Positions 26,713-34,984 of a stretch of DNA of 64,000 nucleotides are shown in pieces. The notes under the pieces are model-generated. The model was not told where the DNA came from. It saw nothing but the letters and a program-made list of their open reading frames with translations, and did not search any database. Position 1 is the first letter of the stretch, and every line of letters starts with the position of its first letter. Where the stretch lies: assembly GCF_018310695.1 (NCBI RefSeq), contig NZ_JAGXCY010000008.1:123218-187217 (forward strand), written 5' to 3'. This DNA comes from Paenibacillus sp. Marseille-Q4541 (GTDB lineage Bacteria > Bacillota > Bacilli > Paenibacillales > Paenibacillaceae). The translations under genes were made by a program, and so were the position numbers.

Positions 26713-27027
26713 TTAGCCGATGAGTTTCAAACCAACTGCAGAACACAGAATAATAGCAATGAATAATAAACGTTTTGCTTCCTTAGGTTCTCCGAATATG
26801 AACATACCAACCAAGGTGCTTCCTACCGTACCAATTCCAGTCCAAACAGCATAAGCCGTACCCATGGAGAGAGATTGCATAGCGTAAGAGAGAAGTGAGA
26901 AACTGAGCAGGAAACTAAGTCCCATGAGCAGAAAATATTTTTTACCTTTACCAGTCGTGATTCCTTTGATTCCAATGACTCCGAGAATTTCACTCAATCC
27001 TGCGAAAATGATTGCTAACCATGCCAT
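26713..27027 (-). CDS. Small multidrug resistance (SMR) protein, subunit 2 of a pair
   Basis: A 104-residue four-helix membrane protein of the EmrE/QacE family. The membrane-embedded Glu essential for proton-coupled cation export is in helix 1 (IIFAGLSEILGVIGIKG, Glu13), and the GTAYAVWTGIGTVGS signature of helix 3 is present. It follows the partner gene with no gap, as in B. subtilis YvdRS and YkkCD, whose products work as heterodimers. Substrate may be a quaternary cation or guanidinium-type compound; no guanidine riboswitch is seen upstream. Confidence 0.88.
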   Translation of the reverse strand: MAWLAIIFAGLSEILGVIGIKGITTGKGKKYFLLMGLSFLLSFSLLSYAMQSLSMGTAYAVWTGIGTVGSTLVGMFIFGEPKEAKRLLFIAIILCSAVGLKLIG

Positions 27028-27381
27028 TTAGACGGCACCTCCTTGAGAGGGCTCAGCTTTGGGCGTATCGTCCGTAACAAGCTTAAGTCCGATTACTCCT
27101 ACGAGCAGGAGGGCGATAAGTAATATTTTCGATATTCGGAAAGGTTCACCGAACAGAAGCATTTCAGTTAGAACGGTACCTGCTGTACCAAGACCCGTAA
27201 ATACGGCATATACCGTGCCAACAGGCAGTTTCTTTGACGCCTCTATAATTAGTCCAAAGCTGACTGCAATGGAAAGCACCGTTACAATCCACTCTAACGG
27301 AGTGGAAGCGTGCTTAAGCCCGGATACCCATATAACTTCAATGGCACCCCCGAGCACAACAAACAACCAGTAGCGATTCAT
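27028..27381 (-). CDS. Small multidrug resistance (SMR) protein, subunit 1 of a pair
   Basis: 117 residues with four helices, the conserved Glu in helix 1 ([15 protein letters not shown], Glu14) and the [17 protein letters not shown] helix 3 motif. A short polar C-terminal tail ([14 protein letters not shown]) extends beyond the usual about 105 residues. The start codon overlaps the TetR gene stop by four bases (ATGA), and its own stop abuts the second SMR gene, so the three genes form one operon with the yvdT-S-R arrangement. Confidence 0.88.
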   Translation of the reverse strand: MNRYWLFVVLGGAIEVIWVSGLKHASTPLEWIVTVLSIAVSFGLIIEASKKLPVGTVYAVFTGLGTAGTVLTEMLLFGEPFRISKILLIALLLVGVIGLKLVTDDTPKAEPSQGGAV

Positions 27382-27986
27382 GATGTAGACTCCTTTTTCT
27401 CATATAGATGTAAAATACCTTCCCAAAATACAGGCCAAGCTGCTTGTAACCTTTTTTGATATCGTACAGAACCTCCATAAAGCAGCTCGACGGATACTCC
27501 GTCAATGAGTGTCATATAGGCAATGGCAAATTGCATCGCCTCTTCTTGAGACAGCTTGCCGTTAAATGCCTCACTTGCAATAAACTTGGCGAGCGTTCTC
27601 TCAAGACCGTCTAGAAAGGGGTATACGATATCCATGACTTCCCCATGTAATGCCTGTGGAGGGAAGTAAGTCATTCGCATGAGGAATCTTGCAGCATCCT
27701 GAGATTCAAACTCTTCTTGAATCCAGTCGAATAACCCTCGCAGCCTGAGTTCTAAAGTCGTTTCAAGCTCCATTTGTTCCTGAAAAAAAGCGAGGATTCG
27801 CCTGCGCTCCAGTTGGAATACAAAACGCACAACATGAAGGAACAGGTCTTCCTTGTTTTTGTAGTGGGCATATATGGAGGGTTTCTTAATGCCGACTTCT
27901 TCGGCAATTTTTCGAAGCGATGCTCCTTCATAACCTTCAAGGGCAAACTGTGTCAGTGCCACCTGTTTAATAGAAGTTGAACTCAT
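27378..27986 (-). CDS. TetR-family regulator of the SMR pair (YvdT-like)
   Basis: 202 residues with an N-terminal TetR helix-turn-helix (about 5-50, [28 protein letters not shown]) and a helical effector domain. It heads the SMR operon and overlaps the next gene by four bases, so it probably represses its own transcript until a pump substrate binds. The ATG at 27986 was chosen because AGGTGTGG lies about five bases upstream; an in-frame GTG three codons earlier is too close to the same site. Confidence 0.87.
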   Translation of the reverse strand: MSSTSIKQVALTQFALEGYEGASLRKIAEEVGIKKPSIYAHYKNKEDLFLHVVRFVFQLERRRILAFFQEQMELETTLELRLRGLFDWIQEEFESQDAARFLMRMTYFPPQALHGEVMDIVYPFLDGLERTLAKFIASEAFNGKLSQEEAMQFAIAYMTLIDGVSVELLYGGSVRYQKRLQAAWPVFWEGILHLYEKKESTS

Positions 27987-28001
27987 AATTACCACACCTA
28001 C

Positions 28002-28052
28002 CTAACGATCGTTAGTCTAGTGAATTTTTTCATATTAGAAGTCAGGTGTCAA
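28002..28052 (-). promoter_or_regulatory. Promoter and operator of the TetR-SMR operon
   Basis: Minus strand TTGACA (28052-28047) and AAAAAT (28029-28024) are 17 bases apart. The perfect 14-base palindrome CTAACGATCGTTAG (28002-28015) lies between the -10 and the start codon, the expected place for TetR autorepression. Confidence 0.65.
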
Positions 28053-28092
28053 CCCTTTTTTGGCCTATTCGTTGTTTGTTTGAGTATGAGAA

Positions 28093-28126
28093 AAACCTGC
28101 TGAAATGATACGTGATCAGCAGGTTT
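28093..28126 (-). terminator. Terminator of the phospholipase D-like gene
   Basis: An 11-base stem AAACCTGCTGA / TCAGCAGGTTT; on the minus strand it runs into GGTTTTTCTC. It lies 25 bases after the stop codon at 28151. A long T tract also follows on the plus strand. Confidence 0.8.
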
Positions 28127-28150
28127 ACATTTTTTTTTATTTAGCAATCG

Positions 28151-29662
28151 TTAAAACGTGGTGAAGCCTAGAGAGTATTGCAACTTGTATAACAGGTCTT
28201 TGAAAAATGGAATATCATCTTTATATTCAGCGAGGTCCAGCGTGTATTCGGCATCTTTATTCGTCCACAAACGCTGAAAATAACCATTCACTTGAGTAGC
28301 CACTTTACTATTTTCTGGTGCTTCAATGTAGAGATCATTTTCAAGATTATAATTGTTCAGATTACGCGGCGTAAAATTCGTTGAGCCACCCAGAATGAGC
28401 TGGGGACCGTTACTGCGCGATAGGTACAGAAGCTTCGTGTGGTACTGCTCTTTGGTCGTGTTATACCATCTGATCTCAATTTGACCCTTTGATTCATCCA
28501 CCAGTTCCTGCGCAACTGGGCGGTTTGGGATGCCTATTTTTTTCTGACCAAACGCATTTTCGTTCGGATCGAGAATAAGCTTGACCGAAACTCCGCGTGA
28601 AGCGGCATCAAGTAGTGACGATTTAATATCCCGATCTGCCAGATAGAACATTCCCATCCAAAGGGTATCTCCTTTCTCCGCTTCGTTCATTAGATCAAGT
28701 GCGTAGTTTGCTACTTTTCCCTCCGTCAAATAACGAACCTGAGTAGAACCTTGCTCATTTACAGGAGAAGGAGTAAATGTCGGCAGTTGACCTCCTCCTG
28801 ACATATCCAGAACGGCTTGCTCTGCTTTAAGCATATCCCCGATGATATTTCCGCTCACTTCAAAGGCAATATTGGAGTGATAAATACTTGGGTCATGCAC
28901 ATTGGCAGAGGAGACGATAGCCGATTTCTCGCTGGCCACCAGCTTTCGATGGTTAGCTTTTACATTCAAGAGTTTGAGATACGAGCGAAGGGTGACATCT
29001 GGACCGTCACTCGCCATCAAGTTTGGTAGCCAGCCGGTTCCCGATTGCCCAAACCACTGAAAATAAGTACGCCACACAGCAGAGTAAATCGGTGTGGGGT
29101 CACGAAGGGAGTCTACATCCGTAACAACGACTCGAATCCCATGCTGCTTCATTCGCTCTAGAAGAGCATTCGGATGTGAATTGTAATTGGTGTTCACTTC
29201 ATCTGTGATGAAGACCATTTCCATCGCCGGGTTGTCTTTCTTTTTGTTGATGAGCAAGTTAGTGAACCGTTCACTCGCTTGGGGGAATTTCTGATCCGTG
29301 TGCTGATAATTGTTGAATAAGAACAGGTCGATAACAAGGAACTGTTCTGCTTCGGAAACCACCTTTTCCATTCGTTTCATGATTTGCTGTTCATGTTTCA
29401 TCGATCCATCGGAGGAGGGATAGGTAAGGTCTGTTAGAAATTCAACATCACTTACGTTATGTATCTGGCCTTCATAAGCAACGCCCGGAGGAAGTGGTTT
29501 ATTCATTTGATAGACAATAACTGCAGCCAGCCACACTATATTTATGAGAACAAACCAGAAAATGATTTTCTTTACTCGTTCATGTCTTTTTGTAACGGAT
29601 TTTATAGGATAGGGATGAGAGGAAGTTGGATTCACTGAATGGTTTTTATGATTCTTGTTCAT
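28151..29662 (-). CDS. Phospholipase D-like membrane protein with atypical HKD motifs
   Basis: 503 residues. A basic N-terminus, one membrane helix (about 32-51) and two PLD half-domains facing outward or at the membrane surface. The first motif reads H-R-K-L-V-A-S-E near residue 238 and the second H-T-K-L-L-Y-L-S near residue 409. Both keep the catalytic His and Lys but lack the Asp that closes the usual H-x-K-x4-D. Related Bacillus proteins are annotated as cardiolipin synthase-like or PLD-like. A role in phospholipid transfer or cleavage is inferred; activity is uncertain because of the missing Asp residues. Monocistronic, divergent from the carH-like gene. Confidence 0.75.
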   Translation of the reverse strand: MNKNHKNHSVNPTSSHPYPIKSVTKRHERVKKIIFWFVLINIVWLAAVIVYQMNKPLPPGVAYEGQIHNVSDVEFLTDLTYPSSDGSMKHEQQIMKRMEKVVSEAEQFLVIDLFLFNNYQHTDQKFPQASERFTNLLINKKKDNPAMEMVFITDEVNTNYNSHPNALLERMKQHGIRVVVTDVDSLRDPTPIYSAVWRTYFQWFGQSGTGWLPNLMASDGPDVTLRSYLKLLNVKANHRKLVASEKSAIVSSANVHDPSIYHSNIAFEVSGNIIGDMLKAEQAVLDMSGGGQLPTFTPSPVNEQGSTQVRYLTEGKVANYALDLMNEAEKGDTLWMGMFYLADRDIKSSLLDAASRGVSVKLILDPNENAFGQKKIGIPNRPVAQELVDESKGQIEIRWYNTTKEQYHTKLLYLSRSNGPQLILGGSTNFTPRNLNNYNLENDLYIEAPENSKVATQVNGYFQRLWTNKDAEYTLDLAEYKDDIPFFKDLLYKLQYSLGFTTF

Positions 29663-29788
29663 AACGAGACGTCCCTTCGGGTCTAATAGTTGCTATGGGC
29701 ATGAAAAGTATATCTATGTAGCCTGCACACTATTAACACAAACATACAACAATTGAAGCAAGCAGTTATTCTAGAATATGTCAGGTTA

Positions 29789-29839
29789 TCGACAGTGATT
29801 TTCGGTTTGTGTATAATGAGTGTACTATTTTTGTAGAAT
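29789..29839 (+). promoter_or_regulatory. carH promoter with three tandem 11-bp CarH-type operator repeats
   Basis: TCGACA (29789-29794) and TATAAT (29812-29817) are 17 bases apart. Three 11-base units at 29807, 29818 and 29829 each end in the core TGTA-N2-AT (TGTATAAT, TGTACTAT, TGTAGAAT), starting over the -10 and running downstream. Tandem 11-bp direct repeats across a promoter are the known layout of CarH operators in Thermus, where each repeat takes one MerR-type domain of the tetramer. Confidence 0.75.
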
Positions 29840-29903
29840 GTTTTGGGGAGTTTGAGCCCTTAACTAAGGACCGGATGATAGAAGAAAAGAGAGTGAATGC
29901 CTT

Positions 29904-30845
29904 TTGTATTCAATTAAACAGGTTACAGAAATGTTGGGTATTCCTGCTGTAACACTGCGAGCATGGGAGAATAGATACCATGCAGTGGAGCCAATGCGAA
30001 CAGATTCGGGATACCGGATGTATAGCGAACAAAATGTAGAGGATTTGCGCTGGCTTAAAGAGCAAATAGATTCTCACCATATGAGCATTTCCCATGCCGT
30101 ACGTCTGTTGCAATCCCATAAGGAAGAACAGAGTAAGGCGGATGCAATCCTCGCTGAACCTATTCCTCAGGGAGGAACGGAAGATGCATTACGGAAGATG
30201 GAGGATCAAATTTACCAGTCCTTATACCAATTTCAGGGGGAACGTGCAAACGCTCTGATTGATTTTGGTTTTACGATGTACGGATATGATGCGATGTTTT
30301 ATCGTGTTTTAGTTCCTATACTCATTCGGGTAGGAGATGCTTGGGAGAATGGACGGGCTTCGGTCGCTCAGGAGCATTTTATGACACAGCTCATTTCTCA
30401 ACGGTTTTATCAGTTTTTTCATCTATTTCCGATCTATCCACATTTGCCAAAGGTACTTGCCCTCTGTCCTCAAGGGGAGCATCATCAGGTTGGGTTACTA
30501 TTATTTAGCCTATTCTTGCGCAAAAATGGAGCAGAGGTACTTTATTTGGGTGCGAACACTCCTACGGACGGAGTTATACCGATTCTTGAGGATCAGAAGA
30601 TTGATCTGGTGTGTGTATCGGTAACAAACGAAGACATGGCAAAAGCTGCAGATGATATGATAACGACGATTATATCGCATGCTCCTGAAATGCAGTTTGT
30701 GCTTGGCGGACAAGGATATGAGAAGCTGGAAGCTCCTAAGTATCCGCAGTGGATCATGACGGGGAGCGCCCATAGCTGGCAAGATTGGTTCACACTAACC
30801 TATATGTCTAGGTCACACCCGGCTGACCTATATTATAGAAAATAG
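29904..30845 (+). CDS. carH: CarH/LitR-type B12-dependent photoreceptor regulator (MerR family)
   Basis: 313 residues. An N-terminal MerR helix-turn-helix (about 1-70, YSIKQVTEMLGIPAVTLRAWENRY), a four-helix bundle (about 95-175) and a C-terminal cobalamin-binding Rossmann domain (about 183-300). The light-sensing hallmark W-x9-E-H is present as Trp147...Glu157-His158, and the B12-binding E-x-H-x2-G as Glu192-x-His194-x2-Gly197. In known CarH proteins the dark adenosylcobalamin-bound tetramer represses carotenoid genes and light breaks it up. The start is TTG: the MerR domain begins exactly there and no in-frame ATG lies nearby. It precedes the carotenoid operon, and both promoters carry matching 11-bp repeats. 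Confidence 0.9.
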   Translation: MYSIKQVTEMLGIPAVTLRAWENRYHAVEPMRTDSGYRMYSEQNVEDLRWLKEQIDSHHMSISHAVRLLQSHKEEQSKADAILAEPIPQGGTEDALRKMEDQIYQSLYQFQGERANALIDFGFTMYGYDAMFYRVLVPILIRVGDAWENGRASVAQEHFMTQLISQRFYQFFHLFPIYPHLPKVLALCPQGEHHQVGLLLFSLFLRKNGAEVLYLGANTPTDGVIPILEDQKIDLVCVSVTNEDMAKAADDMITTIISHAPEMQFVLGGQGYEKLEAPKYPQWIMTGSAHSWQDWFTLTYMSRSHPADLYYRK

Positions 30846-30879
30846 CCTTAACATGTTGTGATGAATGGGTAAAAGATAT

Positions 30880-30925
30880 TAGAAAAAGCACGCTCTTAGG
30901 TTTCCTAAAAGAGCGTGCTTTTTTT
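30880..30925 (+). terminator. Terminator after the carH-like gene
   Basis: AAAAGCACGCTCTTAGG and CCTAAAAGAGCGTGCTTTTT pair over about 17 bases with a very short loop, followed by T residues. Confidence 0.85.
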
Positions 30926-30977
30926 GTTAGTAAGCTCAAGTATTAGTGTAATAGGTTTGTATAAACTTTGTCTTAAC

Positions 30978-31028
30978 TTTACTTTATTTAAGGAGATTTG
31001 TATTATGTTTGTATAATGTTTGATATGA
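30978..31028 (+). promoter_or_regulatory. crt operon promoter with tandem 11-bp CarH-type operator repeats
   Basis: TTTACT (30978-30983) and TATTAT (31001-31006) are 17 bases apart. Three 11-base units at 30996, 31007 and 31018 follow with cores TGTATTAT, TGTATAAT and the weaker TGATATGA, again covering the -10. A further single copy, GTTTGTATAAAC, lies at 30955-30966 outside the register. The match in unit length and core to the carH promoter supports control by the adjacent CarH-like protein. Confidence 0.72.
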
Positions 31029-31104
31029 ATATTGTGGTAAACCTATGAATATTGTCTATCATATCCGCTAATCCTAACCTCAATTATAGAAAGGTGAGTC
31101 CACA

Positions 31105-32655
31105 ATGAATCGAAATCAGCAAAAAAGACGTGCTGTTGTTATCGGGGCTGGACCCGGCGGTTTGGCGGCGGGCATGCTGCTTGCCGGACAAGGATATAAA
31201 GTTGATATATACGAAAAACAATCTGTGATCGGCGGCCGATCTGCGAAACTACAGCTCGGAGAGTATAGCTTTGATCGCGGTGCTACCTTTCTGATGATGC
31301 CTCATTTACTCGAGGAAATGTTCGAGAAGGTTGGCCGATCTTTATACGATTATGTTGATATGGAGCAGCTCGATCCACTCTATTCTCTTCATTTTGGAGA
31401 TACGGTATTCAGACCCTCGAGTGATGAAGAGAAGACGGAAGCAGAGATCGCTCGTGTTTTTCCCGGAGATGAGCAGAACTATAGAAACTTTATGCGAGAT
31501 GAGGCGATCAAATACCAAAAGGTAGAACCGCTGCTGCGCAGACCATTTGGCAAATTATCGGATTACATAAAAAAAGATGCAATCCAGGCACTGCCCTATC
31601 TCCACTTGCAAGATACAGTATATGGCCGACTTTCTAGATACTTTAAGGATGAGCGGCTCAGATGGGGATTTACATTTCAAGCGAAGTATTTGGGGATGTC
31701 GGCATGGGATTGCCCGGGAGCGTTTACGATCCTTTCGTACATAGAACATCATTTCGGATTACATCATCCGAAAGGTGGAGTAAATCAAATATTTCAAGCA
31801 ATGGCGGATGTCATCGGGGAATATGGTGGAACCATTCATACCGGTACAGCGGTGGAACGAGTCCTCGTTAAACAGGGACGGGCACAGGGCCTCCTTTTGA
31901 AGAACGGTGAAGAAGTTTTGGCAGATCATGTGGTACTCAACGGTGATTTTGCTACTTCGATGAATACGTTGTTTGAGCCAGGGGTACTGAAAAAATATAC
32001 TCCACAGCGGATAAAAGATATGAAATATTCCTGCTCAGGAGCGATGCTCTACCTTGGTGTGGATAAAAAAATTGATCTTGCTCATCACTCCGTTCATTTT
32101 GCCGCGGATTATCGTACGAATGTGGATGAGATGACTCTGCACAAGACGTTATCCACAGACCCATCCATCTATGTCCACAATCCTTCTGTGCTAGATCCGA
32201 CACTTGCACCTGAAGGGAAGTCAGCACTGTATGTACTGATGCCAACACCGAATACTACAGCTGACATTGATTGGGACGCGCAGCGTCAGGAAATTCGTCA
32301 AAGCATGCTGGACCGACTTGAACAAATTCCGGAACTTGCGGGCTTGTCGGAACATATCGAAGAGGAACTATTCTTTACACCACTACAATGGGAGAAGGAA
32401 CTCGATATTTATAATGGAGCGCTCTTTAATCTCTCACATAAGCTTGGACAGATGATGTATTTAAGACCGCATAACCGATTTGAGGAAGTTGAAGGAGTCT
32501 ATCTCGTTGGTGGGGGAACCCATCCAGGCAGCGGACTGCCTACTATTTTCGAGTCAGCAAAAATATCAGTGGGACTGATTCAGAAGGATGATGCCAAAAA
32601 ACAAACATCACGTTCCTTCTCGAAGCACCAAAGGGAAGAAGGGCAACTGACATGA
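31105..32655 (+). CDS. Carotenoid desaturase (CrtN/CrtI family), first copy
   Basis: A 516-residue FAD-dependent desaturase. The N-terminal dinucleotide fold has VVIGAGPGGLAAGMLLA followed by GGRS and FDRGATFLMMP; the C-terminal FAD segment is GVYLVGGGTHPGSGLPTIFESAK. Enzymes of this family remove hydrogens stepwise from dehydrosqualene or phytoene to give the coloured chain. It is the first gene of the operon; AAAGGTGAG precedes the ATG. The next gene overlaps it by four bases. Three related oxidoreductases share the operon, so which step it performs cannot be told from sequence; desaturation is the default. Confidence 0.87.
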   Translation: MNRNQQKRRAVVIGAGPGGLAAGMLLAGQGYKVDIYEKQSVIGGRSAKLQLGEYSFDRGATFLMMPHLLEEMFEKVGRSLYDYVDMEQLDPLYSLHFGDTVFRPSSDEEKTEAEIARVFPGDEQNYRNFMRDEAIKYQKVEPLLRRPFGKLSDYIKKDAIQALPYLHLQDTVYGRLSRYFKDERLRWGFTFQAKYLGMSAWDCPGAFTILSYIEHHFGLHHPKGGVNQIFQAMADVIGEYGGTIHTGTAVERVLVKQGRAQGLLLKNGEEVLADHVVLNGDFATSMNTLFEPGVLKKYTPQRIKDMKYSCSGAMLYLGVDKKIDLAHHSVHFAADYRTNVDEMTLHKTLSTDPSIYVHNPSVLDPTLAPEGKSALYVLMPTPNTTADIDWDAQRQEIRQSMLDRLEQIPELAGLSEHIEEELFFTPLQWEKELDIYNGALFNLSHKLGQMMYLRPHNRFEEVEGVYLVGGGTHPGSGLPTIFESAKISVGLIQKDDAKKQTSRSFSKHQREEGQLT

Positions 32656-34115
32656 ACAAGAAACATATCGCTATTGTTGGTTCCGGTATTGGAGGACTTA
32701 CTGCTGCATTACTTCTGACTAAACAGGGCTATCAAGTGACGGTCTATGAAAAGTCGCATCGAGTAGGCGGTAGGCTTGCCTATGAGGAGGAGGGGCCTTA
32801 CCGGATTGACCAAGGCCCAACCATTGTTCTTTTACCGGACATGCTCCTGGACATTTTGGAGGAGGCTGGTGTGGATCGTTCGCGAGTGGAACTCATTCGA
32901 TGCGACCCGATGCACCGTTTTTATTTTGAAGACGGAAGAGTACTTAGCAAGTGGTCAAACCGTGAAGAACAGGTAGCTGAAATTAACCGTGTTTTTCCCG
33001 GAGAAGGACAAGGGTTTCAGCGGTTTATGTCTGAGATGGATCCGCTTTTCCCAAAAGGAGTAGGCTCCATTCTCGAACGACCTTTTTCAAATCAACGAGA
33101 TTTCTATAGCCGGGATATGACACGCCTTCTAAAACAGATGAGAGCATATACCAGTTTACGCTCTGCTATGAGTCGGTATTTTCGCAGTGAGCAGCTACGA
33201 GACGCTTATTCTCTTCAAAGTCTGTACATTGGGGGTTCCCCGCTGTCTACGCCGGGTATTTATACGTTATTACCTTATGCAGAGCATGAGTACGGTGTAT
33301 GGATGGTAAAAGGCGGATATGCTGCGCTTGCACCGATGCTGGCAGAGGAACTAAAGAACCGAGGGGCGATTTTTCATCTCAATGAAGAAGTGAAATCACT
33401 AGTTGTAGAAGATGGATCTTGTAAAGGGGTAGTTACTTCAAGGGGCACTGCCTCTTATGATGCTGTTATTTATAATGGGGATTTCCCCCAAATTACTGGA
33501 CTGCTCACTACGAAACAAAGGCGAAAAAAAAGGACGTTCAAGGCTTCTTCCGGCTGTCTTTTAGTGTATTTGGGGGTAGAAAAGAGGTTTGAGGAGGCAA
33601 CAACACATCAATTTTTCCTTCCGGATGCGTTTGTTTCAAATATGAAAGACGTATTCCAAAAACGCACTCTTCCGGATCATCCATCTTTTTATGTGTTTAA
33701 TCCTGTTAGTACAGATGAATCAGCTGCACCAGAAGGTCATAGCGTTCTCTATTTTCTAATTCCTGTGCCCAATGCAGAAACATTCACTCACGGGGAGGAA
33801 ACCGAAAAACTAGTCGAGAAAGTACTGGAAGAGGCAGAAAACAAAGCTTTTCCTGGTCTCAGAAAACATATCCGCTGGCAAAAAGTACGTACACCTCACG
33901 ATGCTAAACGTGATGGTTTGTATGGAGGAGGCAGCTTTGGGATTGCGCCGGTACTGTTCCAATCCGGTGTATATCGTCCTCAGCCGAAACCCTATCCGAA
34001 CATCCAAGGCTTGTATGCGGCAGGCGCCTCGATTCATCCAGGCGGAGGGGTTCCTATCGTAATGCAGGGCGCGAAGCTGGCAGCAAATCAACTAATAAAG
34101 GAGTTGGGATCATGA
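32652..34115 (+). CDS. Carotenoid desaturase (CrtN/CrtI family), second copy
   Basis: 487 residues, FAD-binding GSGIGGLTAALLL at the N-terminus, then GGRLAYEEEGPYRIDQGPT, and GLYAAGASIHPGGGVPIVMQGAK at the C-terminus, the standard CrtI/CrtN layout. It starts within the end of the preceding gene (ATGA overlap) and overlaps the synthase by four bases. It is clearly divergent from the other two family members in this operon, so it likely performs a separate step such as further desaturation or terminal oxidation of the carotenoid chain. Confidence 0.86.
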   Translation: MNKKHIAIVGSGIGGLTAALLLTKQGYQVTVYEKSHRVGGRLAYEEEGPYRIDQGPTIVLLPDMLLDILEEAGVDRSRVELIRCDPMHRFYFEDGRVLSKWSNREEQVAEINRVFPGEGQGFQRFMSEMDPLFPKGVGSILERPFSNQRDFYSRDMTRLLKQMRAYTSLRSAMSRYFRSEQLRDAYSLQSLYIGGSPLSTPGIYTLLPYAEHEYGVWMVKGGYAALAPMLAEELKNRGAIFHLNEEVKSLVVEDGSCKGVVTSRGTASYDAVIYNGDFPQITGLLTTKQRRKKRTFKASSGCLLVYLGVEKRFEEATTHQFFLPDAFVSNMKDVFQKRTLPDHPSFYVFNPVSTDESAAPEGHSVLYFLIPVPNAETFTHGEETEKLVEKVLEEAENKAFPGLRKHIRWQKVRTPHDAKRDGLYGGGSFGIAPVLFQSGVYRPQPKPYPNIQGLYAAGASIHPGGGVPIVMQGAKLAANQLIKELGS

Positions 34116-34984
34116 ACGAAACGGTATTTGAACGTTGCGAGGAAATGATCAAGCAAGGATCCACCTCGTTTTACCACGCTTTTTATGGTTTGCCGAGCCC
34201 AAGGCGTGAGGCGGTATTTGTGATTTATGCTTTTTGCCGAATTATTGATGACAGCGTAGATGAGCCGGAGAAAGCTCCTTATTCCATTCATGAGCTTCGA
34301 GAACATTTACATAATCTTGAGCGAGCTGAGGATCACTTTATTTGGCCAGCGCTTCGTTGGTTATTTAGTACCTTTCCGAGTCTATCTAAAGAGCCCTTTT
34401 TCAGGCAAATGGATGGACAATTATCGGATTTGACGTTGACTCACTATACAACGGTTCAGGAGCTTGAACATTATTGCTACCTTGTTGCTGGAACCGTCGG
34501 TGAGATGTTATTGCCTGTTCTGCGCGATGACAGCGGGCTGAAGATATTGGAATCAGGTATTGCGCTTGGCAAAGCGATGCAGATCGTTAACATCATTCGG
34601 GATGTGGGTGAAGATCAAAGAAGAGGACGCAGATACATTCCGCTCGATATGATGACAGCTCATGGCTATACAGAAGAAGATTTTAATAAGGGGATTATAG
34701 ATGAACGATTCGTATCTATACTTACAGAACTTAAACAGATGGCACTTCGCTGGTTTGAAACGGGTTTATCAGACGTAAACACCTATCCTCCAGTAAGTGG
34801 CTTAGCCATTGAACTAGCAGCTTCTTTCTATGCCTCGATTCTAGACGCAGTGGAGAGAAATAATCATGATGTATTTACACTGCGGGCTTATGTGAACGAT
34901 GAGAATAAAATGAAGCTTTTTCTTGAGATCGCTGCTAGATATCCTACTCTGCGGAGAGAAGGCTCCAAAGCGGCGGTATCCTGA
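34112..34984 (+). CDS. Phytoene/dehydrosqualene synthase (CrtB/CrtM family)
   Basis: A 290-residue trans-isoprenyl diphosphate synthase joining two prenyl diphosphates head to head, the first committed step of carotenoid synthesis. Both Asp-rich Mg-binding motifs are present: D46-D-S-V-D50 and D164-V-G-E-D168 in IIRDVGEDQRRGRRYIPLD. Whether it takes FPP (C30 product) or GGPP (C40) cannot be read from the sequence with certainty; the accompanying CrtP- and CrtQ-like genes favour C30. It overlaps genes on both sides, so it is translated in a coupled manner. Confidence 0.92.
   Translation: MNETVFERCEEMIKQGSTSFYHAFYGLPSPRREAVFVIYAFCRIIDDSVDEPEKAPYSIHELREHLHNLERAEDHFIWPALRWLFSTFPSLSKEPFFRQMDGQLSDLTLTHYTTVQELEHYCYLVAGTVGEMLLPVLRDDSGLKILESGIALGKAMQIVNIIRDVGEDQRRGRRYIPLDMMTAHGYTEEDFNKGIIDERFVSILTELKQMALRWFETGLSDVNTYPPVSGLAIELAASFYASILDAVERNNHDVFTLRAYVNDENKMKLFLEIAARYPTLRREGSKAAVS

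Noticed and set aside
27028..27995. Guanidine (ykkC-type) riboswitch ahead of the SMR pair
   Set aside because: None of the ykkC or mini-ykkC motifs is present; instead a TetR gene and palindrome occupy the promoter.
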